11,591 nt of DNA from Bacteroidales bacterium (GCA_026985625.1 JALSQC010000183.1:1-11591), one strand, 5' to 3'. Positions 1 to 6,863 are shown, numbered from the stretch's first letter. Numbers and translations are program-made. Notes: a model not told the origin generated them from the sequence alone.

Positions 1-771
1 TGCAAAGTAAACCCTATCGAGTTTATTAACCCTGTAACCAAGATATTCGAAAATTCGTCTTACAATACGGTTTTTTCCAGAGTGTAGCTCTATTCCTACT
101 ATTTTTTTATCATCTTGTTTAACGTATGCTATTTCGTCGGCTTTTATAATTCCATCGTCGAGTTCAATACCATTTAATATTTTTGTCATATCGGCACGGG
201 TAACATTTTTATTTAATGTTACTTCGTAAATTTTTCGATGTTTATATTTTGGATGAGTAAGCTTTTTTGTTAAATCGCCGTCGTTTGTAAGCAACAAAAC
301 TCCTGTTGTATATCTGTCTAATCTGCCCACCGGATAAATTCGTTCGCGACAGCAATCTTTAACCAAATCGGTAATTTTTTTCTTTGCATGAGGGTCGTCA
401 AGAGTTGTTATGTAATCTTTTGGTTTGTTTAATAAAACGTAAACATTATTTTGTATGTTTATTTTTTGTCCGTTAAAAGTAACTTTATCGGTTGGTAATA
501 TCTTTGAACCCAGCTCATTAACTACCTTACCGTTAACTTTAATAACTCCGGCTTTAATATAATTATCAGCCTCGCGACGCGAACAAATACCTGCCGAAGC
601 AATATAGCGGTTTAATCTTATAGTTTTATCGGTTTTAGTTTTATTATGCTCTTTTTTTTCTTTATATTTTTTTTTATAATCTTTATTTTCATTTTTTTTT
701 AATACCGATTTTTTATCTTTATAATCTTTTTTAGAAAATTTATTTCTATTTGAGTTGTTCTTTTTATCCAT
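1..771 (-). CDS. rluB: 23S rRNA pseudouridine synthase, RluB/RsuA family (3' end outside window)
   Basis: This enzyme isomerises a specific uridine to pseudouridine in ribosomal RNA. 257 codons are visible from ATG at 769-771; the C-terminus lies beyond base 1, probably by only a few dozen residues. Residues 1-50 are a lysine-rich low-complexity tail. Residues 51-98 form an S4 RNA-binding domain (IRLNRYIASAGICSRREADN). The catalytic domain follows, with motif GRLDRYTTGVLLLTNDG at 149-165, where D152 is the expected catalytic aspartate, and the family C-terminal motif GKNRIVRRIFEYLGY at 232-246. This combination defines the RsuA/RluB/RluE/RluF family. RluB is the usual assignment in Bacteroidota, but the exact target uridine cannot be read from sequence. 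The gene diverges from glmM and has a perfect -7 box upstream. The basic tail is outside the core fold and probably adds RNA affinity (inference). Confidence 0.93.
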   Translation of the reverse strand, partial: MDKKNNSNRNKFSKKDYKDKKSVLKKNENKDYKKKYKEKKEHNKTKTDKTIRLNRYIASAGICSRREADNYIKAGVIKVNGKVVNELGSKILPTDKVTFNGQKINIQNNVYVLLNKPKDYITTLDDPHAKKKITDLVKDCCRERIYPVGRLDRYTTGVLLLTNDGDLTKKLTHPKYKHRKIYEVTLNKNVTRADMTKILNGIELDDGIIKADEIAYVKQDDKKIVGIELHSGKNRIVRRIFEYLGYRVNKLDRVYFA

Positions 772-784
772 AACAATATCTTTG
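755..784 (+). promoter_or_regulatory. Putative glmM promoter (-33 TTG, -7 TATCTTTG)
   Basis: TTG at 755-757 and TATCTTTG at 777-784 are separated by 19 bp, matching the Bacteroidota housekeeping promoter form TTG / TAnnTTTG. Transcription would start near 790, giving a leader of about 40 nt before the glmM ATG at 833. The -33 element lies inside the first codons of the divergent pseudouridine synthase gene. Confidence 0.6.
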
Positions 785-797
785 CAATAATTTTTTA

Positions 798-805
798 CAA
801 AGATA
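798..805 (-). promoter_or_regulatory. Putative -7 box for the pseudouridine synthase gene
   Basis: The minus strand reads TATCTTTG, a perfect match to the Bacteroidota -7 element TAnnTTTG, 26 bp before the ATG at 771. No TTG lies at the ideal 19-21 bp spacing; the nearest are at gaps of 15 and 23 bp (plus-strand caa at 821 and 829). Transcription would start near 792. The box is an exact inverted copy of the glmM -7 box at 777-784. Confidence 0.55.
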
Positions 806-832
806 GTTTTTATAACTAAACAAAAATACAAA

Positions 833-2221
833 ATGACATTAATAAAATCAATTTCGGGAATACGTGGCACAATAGGTGGAAAATTAGGCGAGGGCTTAAA
901 TCCTATTGACATTGCAAGATTTACATCGGCTTATGCTATTTTTATACAAAAACACTACAATATAACCAATAAACCTACAATAGTTGTTGGTCGCGATGCC
1001 AGAATATCGGGCAATATGGTAATGAATATTGTTTGTTCTACATTAAACTCTATGGGTTGCGATGTTATTAATATTAACTACGCAACAACTCCAACAACCG
1101 AAATTGCTGTTACAGAGTTTAAAGCCGACGGTGGTATAATTATTACCGCAAGTCATAATCCAAAACAATGGAATGCTCTTAAATTACTTAATAACAAAGG
1201 AGAATTTCTTGATGCCGAACAAGGCGAAAAAATTATAAAATTAGCCGATAAAGACGATTTTACTTTTGTTGATATCGATAATATAGGCAAAACAACATAT
1301 CGTAACGATGCTTTGGATATACATATAAAAAAAATAATTGATTTAGATTTGGTTGATGTCGATTTAATATCAAAAGCTGATTTTTCGGTTGCCATTGATT
1401 GTGTAAATTCGGTTGGAGGCATTGCAATACCGGCTTTATTAGATGCTTTGGGAGTTAAAAATTATTATGAACTTTATTGTGATGTAACGGGTAATTTCCC
1501 TCATAATCCTGAACCTTTACCTGAGAATTTAATGGAGATATCGGCGTTAATGGAACAAGAAGATATTGATGTGGGTTTTGTTGTCGACCCTGATGTTGAC
1601 AGGCTTGCTATTGTAAAAAACGGAGGCGAAATGTTTGGCGAAGAATATACTTTAGTTGCAATTGCCGATTATATTCTACAAAATAAAAAAGGAAATACAG
1701 TTTCAAATCTTTCGTCGACACGTGCATTAAGCGATATTACAAAAGAACACGGTGGCAATTATTATGCATCGGCTGTTGGCGAGGTTAACGTTGTTAAACT
1801 AATGAAAGAAACCAATGCCGTTATTGGAGGAGAAGGAAACGGTGGAGTTATTTATCCCGAAATACATTACGGGAGAGATGCTCTTGTAGGTATAGCTCTG
1901 TTTTTAACATATCTTGCCAAGACAAAAAAAACAACAAGCGAAATAAGAAATAAATTACCCGAATATTTTATATCGAAAAACAAAATACAACTTACTCCTT
2001 TTATTGATGTAGATAAAGTTTTGCATGTTATTGCCGAAAATTATAAATCGGAAAAAATTACAAGCATTGATGGCGTAAAAATAGATTTTGAACAAGGTTG
2101 GGTTCATTTGCGGAAATCGAATACCGAACCTATAATAAGAATTTATTCAGAGGCTAAAAACAAAAAATCGGCTAAAGAATTAGCCGATAAAATTATAGCA
2201 GAAATTAAACTGCTAATTTAA
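833..2221 (+). CDS. glmM: Phosphoglucosamine mutase (alpha-D-phosphohexomutase family)
   Basis: A cytoplasmic enzyme that interconverts glucosamine-6-phosphate and glucosamine-1-phosphate on the route to UDP-GlcNAc, and so feeds peptidoglycan and LPS synthesis. The 462 residues match the family length. Visible motifs in order: active-site serine loop TASHNP with phosphorylated S107 (105-110), metal-binding DPDVDR (252-257), sugar-binding GEGNGG (333-338) followed by HYGRDA, and phosphate-binding RKSNTEP (427-433). The loop after the serine reads KQWNALKLL, the form usual in Bacteroidota enzymes annotated GlmM. A phosphomannomutase or phosphoglucomutase role cannot be fully excluded because this superfamily is hard to separate by motif. 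The start is the first ATG and fits the promoter. The gene ends 8 bp from the converging ferritin gene with no hairpin between them. Confidence 0.93.
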   Translation: MTLIKSISGIRGTIGGKLGEGLNPIDIARFTSAYAIFIQKHYNITNKPTIVVGRDARISGNMVMNIVCSTLNSMGCDVININYATTPTTEIAVTEFKADGGIIITASHNPKQWNALKLLNNKGEFLDAEQGEKIIKLADKDDFTFVDIDNIGKTTYRNDALDIHIKKIIDLDLVDVDLISKADFSVAIDCVNSVGGIAIPALLDALGVKNYYELYCDVTGNFPHNPEPLPENLMEISALMEQEDIDVGFVVDPDVDRLAIVKNGGEMFGEEYTLVAIADYILQNKKGNTVSNLSSTRALSDITKEHGGNYYASAVGEVNVVKLMKETNAVIGGEGNGGVIYPEIHYGRDALVGIALFLTYLAKTKKTTSEIRNKLPEYFISKNKIQLTPFIDVDKVLHVIAENYKSEKITSIDGVKIDFEQGWVHLRKSNTEPIIRIYSEAKNKKSAKELADKIIAEIKLLI

Positions 2222-2229
2222 TATAATAT

Positions 2230-2736
2230 TTATTCGTTAGTAGTAGCTGCTGTTCTGGTTTTTGCTTCGCGGTCAAGAATAAATAATCCCGAACCTTTTC
2301 CTTCTATTAATTTTAATTGGTCTAGTATATCGGATACGGTTGCTTCTTCTTCTACTTGTTCCGATACAAACCATTGTAATAAATTAACTGTTGCATGGTC
2401 GTTTTCTTTATATGCAATATTTACCAAATTATTTATTGAGTCGGTAATTTTGCGTTCGTGGGCTAAAATATCCTCAAACACATTAATGACACCATTCCAT
2501 TCTGTCTTAACAGAGTCTATTGCTTTTAAAACTACTTTGCCCGAACGGTTTATTACATAATCATAAAGTCTTAAAGCATGTTCTTGCTCCTCGATATATT
2601 GTTGTCGTGTCCAATGAGCAAAACCGTTTAAGTTTATCGACGATAAATATGCCGACATCGATAAATAAAGATATGCCGAATACATTTCTTTGTTAATTTG
2701 TTCGTTAAGAACTTTTTCTATATTTTTATTAATCAT
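2230..2736 (-). CDS. ftnA: Ferritin, bacterial non-haem type (FtnA-like)
   Basis: An iron-storage protein: 24 subunits form a shell, oxidise Fe(II) at a ferroxidase centre and store Fe(III) mineral. At 168 residues it is family length and aligns with E. coli FtnA almost without gaps. The ferroxidase ligands are in the expected places: E17, E50 and H53 (in EEQEHA), E94 (HERKI), Q127 and E130 (SEQVEEE). The second half carries the family signature LLQWFVSEQ. All ligands are intact and no haem-binding methionine typical of bacterioferritin is apparent. It is last in the stress cluster, behind a terminator, with its own -7 box, so it is probably expressed at least partly separately from perR, peroxiredoxin and superoxide reductase. 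Its role here is presumably to keep free iron low during oxidative stress (inference from context). Confidence 0.95.
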   Translation of the reverse strand: MINKNIEKVLNEQINKEMYSAYLYLSMSAYLSSINLNGFAHWTRQQYIEEQEHALRLYDYVINRSGKVVLKAIDSVKTEWNGVINVFEDILAHERKITDSINNLVNIAYKENDHATVNLLQWFVSEQVEEEATVSDILDQLKLIEGKGSGLFILDREAKTRTAATTNE

Positions 2737-2762
2737 AGTTAATGTTTTTATATGTTATTTTT

Positions 2763-2770
2763 CAAAATTA
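2763..2770 (-). promoter_or_regulatory. Putative -7 box for ferritin
   Basis: The minus strand reads TAATTTTG, a perfect TAnnTTTG match, 26 bp before the ferritin ATG. No TTG sits at the usual -33 distance; that position falls inside the preceding terminator hairpin (2771-2799). The box directly abuts the U-tract of that terminator. Such a short motif can arise by chance in AT-rich DNA. Confidence 0.4.
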
Positions 2771-2799
2771 AAAAAATCCCTTTAATAAAGGGATTTTTT
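2771..2799 (-). terminator. Rho-independent terminator after superoxide reductase
   Basis: A perfect 13-bp inverted repeat (2771-2783 with 2787-2799) has a 3-nt loop. Its core is TCCCTTT paired with AAAGGGA, and the stem ends in A6 and T6. On the minus strand it lies 21 bp past the superoxide reductase stop and runs into a T7 tract, the form of an intrinsic terminator. It is symmetrical, so it could also stop stray plus-strand transcripts. It is the clearest terminator in the window. Confidence 0.85.
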
Positions 2800-2819
2800 A
2801 ACTAAAAATTATGAAAAAA

Positions 2820-3197
2820 TTACTCAACTGTTACAAGTTTTTCATCACTTTCCCATAAGCCGTGTTTTGTGCAAAAGGCTGTTGCTGTTAGTTTCATATT
2901 TTTTGTTGGAACAATGTAAAAATCTACTTCTACATTTTCGGGTTGGTTACCCATAGCTCCCTCAATAAAATTTGTTTGAGCTAACATTTTTTCGCCATTC
3001 CACAATTGAATCCAAGCAATATAGTGGTCAGTATCGTCCGGGTGTTTATACTCGTCACCCACTTTTACTTTTACTTTAAATTTTTCGCCTTTTTTGGCAT
3101 TATCGTCGCAATATACAAATGCCGAGTGGCGATCTATATAATCTCTTTTTGCTTCTTTGTCAAGTGTTGAAATATCAACGTATTTATTAATTTTCAT
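2820..3197 (-). CDS. Superoxide reductase, class II (neelaredoxin type)
   Basis: Reduces superoxide to hydrogen peroxide at a mononuclear iron site without making O2, the usual anaerobe strategy. At 125 residues it is the single-domain form, with no N-terminal desulforedoxin CxxC domain. The five iron ligands can be mapped onto Pyrococcus furiosus SOR: H24, H52 (KHPDDT), H58 (DHYI), C109 and H112 (FCTKHGLW). The usual EKHVP active-site loop before the first histidine ligand reads DRHSA here (22-26), so the Glu and Lys positions are Asp and Arg. It follows peroxiredoxin by 55 bp with no hairpin between, so the two are probably co-transcribed from the perR promoter, and its product, peroxide, is the peroxiredoxin substrate. 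A strong terminator follows. Electrons probably come from rubredoxin, which is not encoded here. Confidence 0.93.
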   Translation of the reverse strand: MKINKYVDISTLDKEAKRDYIDRHSAFVYCDDNAKKGEKFKVKVKVGDEYKHPDDTDHYIAWIQLWNGEKMLAQTNFIEGAMGNQPENVEVDFYIVPTKNMKLTATAFCTKHGLWESDEKLVTVE

Positions 3198-3252
3198 AAT
3201 ATATTTTTTTATTTTGTTTAACTAATTATTTTTTTATGGTATCAAAGGTTTA

Positions 3253-3891
3253 CTATATTTCTTTTTTACCTAAGAATTCGGCAACACCTTCGTGAGTAGC
3301 TTTCATTGCTTCGTCTCCTTCTTTCCAGTTTGCAGGACAAACTTCGCCGTATTCTTCGAAATGATGTAGAGCATCAATCATACGCAATGCTTCGTCGATA
3401 CTACGTCCTAAAGGCAAATCGTTAATTAACGAGTGACGAACTTTTCCTTCTTTATCGATTAAGAATAAACCTCTGTAAGCAACAGGTGCTCCGTTAAATA
3501 CTGAGTTTCCTTCATCGTCGTAATCGTATTCGCCTGCAAGAACTCCGTAATTTTCGGCAATTGTTTTGCTTAAATCCGATACTATAGGATATTTAACTCC
3601 TTTAATACCTCCGTCTTTTAATTCTGTATTTAGCCAAGCCCAATGTGAGAATTCCGAGTCGATTGAACAACCTACTACAGCTACATTTCGTTTTTCAAAT
3701 TCTTGAATCTTTTCTTGAAATGCCAATAATTCGGTTGGACATACAAAAGTAAAATCCAGTGGATAGAAAAAGAATATTACATCTTTTTTTCCTACGTATT
3801 GTTCTAATGAGAAGTTTTCTTGAAATTCTCCTCCATTTACTACTGCTGTTGCTTTAAAAGCCGGTGCTTTTTTTCCTATTAAATTTTCCAT
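3253..3891 (-). CDS. Typical 2-Cys peroxiredoxin (Prx1/AhpC family)
   Basis: A cytoplasmic thiol peroxidase that reduces hydrogen and organic peroxides. The 212 residues are family length. The active site PLDFTFVCPTE at 44-54 contains peroxidatic C51 with P44 and T48; R140 (YRGLF) is the conserved active-site arginine; GEVCPANW carries resolving C185. The sequence resembles the Prx1 branch (eukaryote-like) more than E. coli AhpC. The position of the GGLG hyperoxidation motif reads GGIK (94-97), and the C-terminus ends in FLGKKEI without the YF motif, so the enzyme is probably of the robust, hyperoxidation-resistant kind. It lies 27 bp after perR and 55 bp before superoxide reductase on the same strand, consistent with one PerR-controlled operon. 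No ahpF is present; the reductant is probably a thioredoxin-type system encoded elsewhere. Confidence 0.95.
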   Translation of the reverse strand: MENLIGKKAPAFKATAVVNGGEFQENFSLEQYVGKKDVIFFFYPLDFTFVCPTELLAFQEKIQEFEKRNVAVVGCSIDSEFSHWAWLNTELKDGGIKGVKYPIVSDLSKTIAENYGVLAGEYDYDDEGNSVFNGAPVAYRGLFLIDKEGKVRHSLINDLPLGRSIDEALRMIDALHHFEEYGEVCPANWKEGDEAMKATHEGVAEFLGKKEI

Positions 3892-3918
3892 TTTAATTTA
3901 TTTTTTATTTTTATTTAA

Positions 3919-4332
3919 TTAATTACTATTACATTTTTTACAAATTCCCTTTATATATAAATGAGAATTGTTTATTTTAAAACCATTGAGGTTTAACGAA
4001 TTTAAAAAATCAGATTTTAAATCTAAATCATAAAGAGTATTACATTTTTCGCATTTAAAATGACCATGAAATTTTGTATTATAATCATATCTTGACTCTG
4101 TATTATCTATGGTTATTTCGCTTATAATATTTTTTTCGACAAATAATTTTAATGTATTATAAACTGTTGCTTTTGATATAATTGCTAATTCTTTATTAAT
4201 ATTATTATAAATGATATCGGCTGTTGGGTGAGTCTTATTTCCTAATAAAAATTCATAAATTTTTATCCTTTGCAACGATGGTTGTATTTTGTTGTTAAGT
4301 AATATTTTTTTTATTTGTTCTGTTTTATTCAT
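3919..4332 (-). CDS. perR: Peroxide-responsive repressor, Fur family (PerR)
   Basis: A metal-dependent DNA-binding repressor that loses DNA binding when peroxide oxidises its metal-ligand histidines. At 137 residues it is Fur-family length. The N-terminal winged helix covers roughly residues 1-85, with recognition region SKATVYNTLKLF at 53-64. Regulatory metal ligands match B. subtilis PerR in order and spacing: H35 (THPTAD), D83 (SRYDY), H89, H91 (FHGHF) and D102. Aspartate at position 83, where Fur normally has glutamate, is the mark that favours PerR. A structural zinc site of four cysteines is complete: C94, C97, C131, C134. It is first in a cluster with peroxiredoxin and superoxide reductase, and two PerR-box-like sites lie at its own promoter, which supports autoregulation. 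Regulatory metal preference (Fe or Mn) cannot be read from sequence. Confidence 0.9.
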   Translation of the reverse strand: MNKTEQIKKILLNNKIQPSLQRIKIYEFLLGNKTHPTADIIYNNINKELAIISKATVYNTLKLFVEKNIISEITIDNTESRYDYNTKFHGHFKCEKCNTLYDLDLKSDFLNSLNLNGFKINNSHLYIKGICKKCNSN

Positions 4333-4339
4333 TATTATT

Positions 4340-4354
4340 TTAGATTAATTCTAA
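4340..4354. promoter_or_regulatory. PerR-box-like operator 2, in the perR leader
   Basis: The 15-bp site TTAGATTAATTCTAA is a 7-1-7 inverted repeat with 6 of 7 arm pairs matching, and fits the PerR box TTATAATnATTATAA at 12 of 14 positions. It lies about 10 bp downstream of the predicted perR transcription start. It shares the right arm ATTCTAA with operator 1, 34 bp away centre to centre. Confidence 0.5.
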
Positions 4355-4368
4355 ATTTTAATTCGATA

Positions 4369-4400
4369 CAAATATATAATTATTCTAAATAACCTGCAAA
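4369..4400 (-). promoter_or_regulatory. perR operon promoter (-33 TTTG, -7 TATATTTG)
   Basis: On the minus strand TTTG (4397-4400) is followed after 20 bp by TATATTTG (4369-4376), a full match to the Bacteroidota promoter form. Transcription would start near 4363, leaving about 30 nt before the perR ATG at 4332. It is one of the best-formed promoters in the window and probably serves perR, peroxiredoxin and superoxide reductase together. Confidence 0.75.
4374..4388. promoter_or_regulatory. PerR-box-like operator 1, overlapping the -7 box
   Basis: The 15-bp site ATATAATTATTCTAA matches the B. subtilis PerR box TTATAATnATTATAA at 12 of 14 defined positions, in the same 7-1-7 inverted layout. 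It overlaps the last three bases of the perR -7 box and the -33/-7 spacer, so occupancy would block polymerase. AT-rich DNA makes chance matches likelier, but the placement and the second copy support it. Confidence 0.5.
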
Positions 4401-4442
4401 TTTTTTAACATTTTTTTTATATTTTTTATAATAAAATTTTTT
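4401..4442 (-). promoter_or_regulatory. Phased A-tracts upstream of the perR -33 box
   Basis: On the minus strand, A-tracts of 6, 8, 6 and 6 bases lie at 4401-4406, 4411-4418, 4422-4427 and 4437-4442. The first three are spaced 10-11 bp centre to centre, one helical turn, directly upstream of the -33 element. This is the geometry of intrinsically bent DNA or an UP-like element; any effect on transcription is inferred. Confidence 0.35.
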
Positions 4443-4467
4443 AATATCTTAATAATAAGGATATTAA
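4441..4467 (-). terminator. Weak stem-loop after pbpC, possible terminator
   Basis: TTAATATC (4441-4448) and GATATTAA (4460-4467) are exact inverted repeats around an 11-nt loop, 26 bp past the pbpC stop. The stem is AT-rich with only one G-C pair and no clear U-tract follows on the minus strand, so termination is doubtful. It is the only structure seen between pbpC and the perR promoter. Confidence 0.25.
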
Positions 4468-4493
4468 CCGAAGAACAAGAATTAAAATATAAT

Positions 4494-6863
4494 TTATTTA
4501 TTTAATATTTTAAACTTACGTGTAATTTTTTCTCCGTTTTTGTCGAGTATTGTTAAAATATGTTCTCCTATTTCAGGTTTTACTGCTATATGATGAAAAT
4601 ATTTTGTTTTACAAATAAAATTACCATCTATAAACCAAAATAATTCGGCATTATTATTACGGTGCACAGCCTCAAAAATAACATCTCCTTTTTTACCGTC
4701 AATTTCTTTTGGTATATATATCTCGGTTAAATTTTTTGGATAAATAATATCTATTTTTTTAATATTTTCATCAAAAACACACATACAATCACTACGCACA
4801 GGTGGTAATGGTTTGTAATCGGAATGTCTTTTTTTATAATAATATTCAACGGTTGGAGGCAATACAAACCACGAAACAGTTTTTATATTAGATATTTTTT
4901 CGCATTTATCATTAACTCTAAAACCATTTTTATCTATATCTATTAATTTATGAAATTTACAAATATTTGTATTATTTGCGTTTTTAGGAATTAATATTTT
5001 TTCGGTTTCGTTGCATATACGCGAAGCTAAATATCCGCTTTTTTTACAAATATTTATTTCTTTCATATCATTTACGGGTTTTTTAAACCAATTGTAATTT
5101 TTAGGCAAAATATCAAATATATCAAATAAAATAGGAGCTGCTGCTTTTATTCCTGTTAAACCGGGACGTCCCTCTCCATTAGCATTACCGACCCATACTC
5201 CCACAATATATTTTGTGGTAATTCCTATTGCCCATGCATCTTTAAAACCAAAACTTGTTCCTGTTTTCCAAGCTATTTTTTGTGTACTCGAAAAGTATTC
5301 CCAATTTTTTTCTTCGTTAGGACGTTTTACATCGAGCATTGCCTCGAACATTAGATATATTGACGCCGGCGATAATAACTCAAAATTATCATTATTATCA
5401 TATTTATTAAAATCACCCGAAAGTTGTAATGGAAAAATATCATTTTGTTTTGCTTGTCCCGTTTTATTATAATCGTTTAAAACCCTTGCCAACGACGCAT
5501 ACATACTTGTAATGTCGTAGAGTTTACCCTCGGCACCTCCAAGTATCAACGACAATCCGTAATAATCGGAACTTTTGTCGAGGGTTGTCATTCCCAATTT
5601 TTTTAAATTATTCATAAATTTTTCTATTCCAAACATTTTTAACATTCTAACAGCCGGAATATTTAGCGATCTTGCCAAAGCTTTATTAGCAGGAACTGCT
5701 CCCGAATAATCAAGATTAAAATTTTTAGGAGCATATCCGTTATAATGAGTTGGTATATCGTAAATAAGCGAACGAGGAGTTATATCTCCCGAATTTATCA
5801 AACTACAATATAAAAATGGTTTTAATATACTTCCCGTGCTTCGTTTAGATTGTGCAATATCAACATAAAAATCGTTATTTATATTTGGCGATTTCACATT
5901 TCCCACGTAAGCCAAAACTCTACCTGTATTAACTTCTGCAACAATTACCGATGCATTATTAATCCTGTTTTGAGAATATCTTTTAATATATTTTTCGGCT
6001 ATATTATTTACTTTTATTTGCAAATAATAATCTATATTACTTTTATTTATTATTTTGTTTGATTTAAAAAAATTACCCTTACACAAGTGATAAGCAATAT
6101 CAGAATTTTTAAATAATTTATCCGGTAATTTTTCAAGCAAAGCCAAATTATATTCTTCGGTTGTTATAATTTTTCTGTTTTTTAATTTTTTTAAAAGATT
6201 ATTTCGTTTCTTTAAAAGAATATCCCTGTTTTTTGATAATCGTATTAAAGACGGGCTATTTGGTAAAACAGCCAGTAAACAAGACTCTGCCCATGTTAAT
6301 TGCTTTGGATAAACACCAAAATATCTATACGATGCAGCATTTAAACCAACAACATTTCCTCCAAAAGGAGCATGCGAAGCATACAAAGCAAGAATTTCTT
6401 TTTTACTATGCGTTAATTCAAGGTTAATAGCGGCAAACATTTCTATTATTTTTGCAAAAAAAGTTCTTTTTTTATTTTTATGAGCAATACGTTCCAGCTG
6501 CATTGTTATTGTGCTACCTCCGCTAACTATCTTTTTGTTTTTTAAATCCAACTTTATTGCCCTTAATATTGCCAACGGATCTATACCATTATGATAATAA
6601 AAGCGTTTATCCTCAAAAGTTAAAATAGCCTGTTCAAATTTATAAGGAACAACCTTTATCTCGGGAAAACGCCACTGTCCGTCGCCTGCTACATAAGCAC
6701 CAAGCAATATGCTATCTTTATCGACAATAACAGTAGAAAAAGAATCGTTAAACAATTTTTTATTATTTATGTTATAAAAAATAAAAAAAGATATTAACAC
6801 AAAAAACAAAACAAGATATATCTTAATAAATAACTTTGTGTTATATGTATAATTTCTTTCCAA
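4494..6863 (-). CDS. pbpC: Penicillin-binding protein 1C (bifunctional glycosyltransferase/transpeptidase)
   Basis: An inner-membrane enzyme with its catalytic part in the periplasm; it carries the domains for polymerising glycan strands and for cross-linking them. The 789 residues are close to E. coli PbpC. Order: short cytoplasmic tail, one membrane segment (about 11-30), GT51 glycosyltransferase with EDKRF (84-88, catalytic E84) and GGSTITMQL (115-123), then transpeptidase with SILK (345-348, catalytic S345), SLN (399-401) and KTGTS (533-537). The C-terminal part (about 705-789) resembles the PBP1C-specific C-terminal domain. All catalytic motifs are intact. The start is TTG at 6861-6863: no ATG or GTG occurs between it and the upstream in-frame stop, and the next internal methionine is far inside GT51. 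It diverges from the MORN and alpha-2-macroglobulin genes. In other bacteria PBP1C is paired with alpha-2-macroglobulin, where it is proposed to repair the wall after envelope breach. Confidence 0.93.
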   Translation of the reverse strand: MERNYTYNTKLFIKIYLVLFFVLISFFIFYNINNKKLFNDSFSTVIVDKDSILLGAYVAGDGQWRFPEIKVVPYKFEQAILTFEDKRFYYHNGIDPLAILRAIKLDLKNKKIVSGGSTITMQLERIAHKNKKRTFFAKIIEMFAAINLELTHSKKEILALYASHAPFGGNVVGLNAASYRYFGVYPKQLTWAESCLLAVLPNSPSLIRLSKNRDILLKKRNNLLKKLKNRKIITTEEYNLALLEKLPDKLFKNSDIAYHLCKGNFFKSNKIINKSNIDYYLQIKVNNIAEKYIKRYSQNRINNASVIVAEVNTGRVLAYVGNVKSPNINNDFYVDIAQSKRSTGSILKPFLYCSLINSGDITPRSLIYDIPTHYNGYAPKNFNLDYSGAVPANKALARSLNIPAVRMLKMFGIEKFMNNLKKLGMTTLDKSSDYYGLSLILGGAEGKLYDITSMYASLARVLNDYNKTGQAKQNDIFPLQLSGDFNKYDNNDNFELLSPASIYLMFEAMLDVKRPNEEKNWEYFSSTQKIAWKTGTSFGFKDAWAIGITTKYIVGVWVGNANGEGRPGLTGIKAAAPILFDIFDILPKNYNWFKKPVNDMKEINICKKSGYLASRICNETEKILIPKNANNTNICKFHKLIDIDKNGFRVNDKCEKISNIKTVSWFVLPPTVEYYYKKRHSDYKPLPPVRSDCMCVFDENIKKIDIIYPKNLTEIYIPKEIDGKKGDVIFEAVHRNNNAELFWFIDGNFICKTKYFHHIAVKPEIGEHILTILDKNGEKITRKFKILNK

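Noticed and set aside
1153..1422. Minus-strand open frame of 89 codons within glmM
   Set aside because: It is antisense to the conserved region after the TASHNP loop, with no start signal and no domain.
2813..2860. Plus-strand mini-ORF beginning ATGAAAAAATTA overlapping the superoxide reductase end
   Set aside because: Only 15 codons, antisense to a well-supported gene, with no convincing promoter.
3198..3252. Possible separate promoter between peroxiredoxin and superoxide reductase
   Set aside because: The closest element, AACCTTTG on the minus strand, lacks the leading T of TAnnTTTG and has no TTG at the proper distance.
5215..6427. Plus-strand open frames within pbpC
   Set aside because: They lie opposite conserved transpeptidase and glycosyltransferase sequence and look like shadows.
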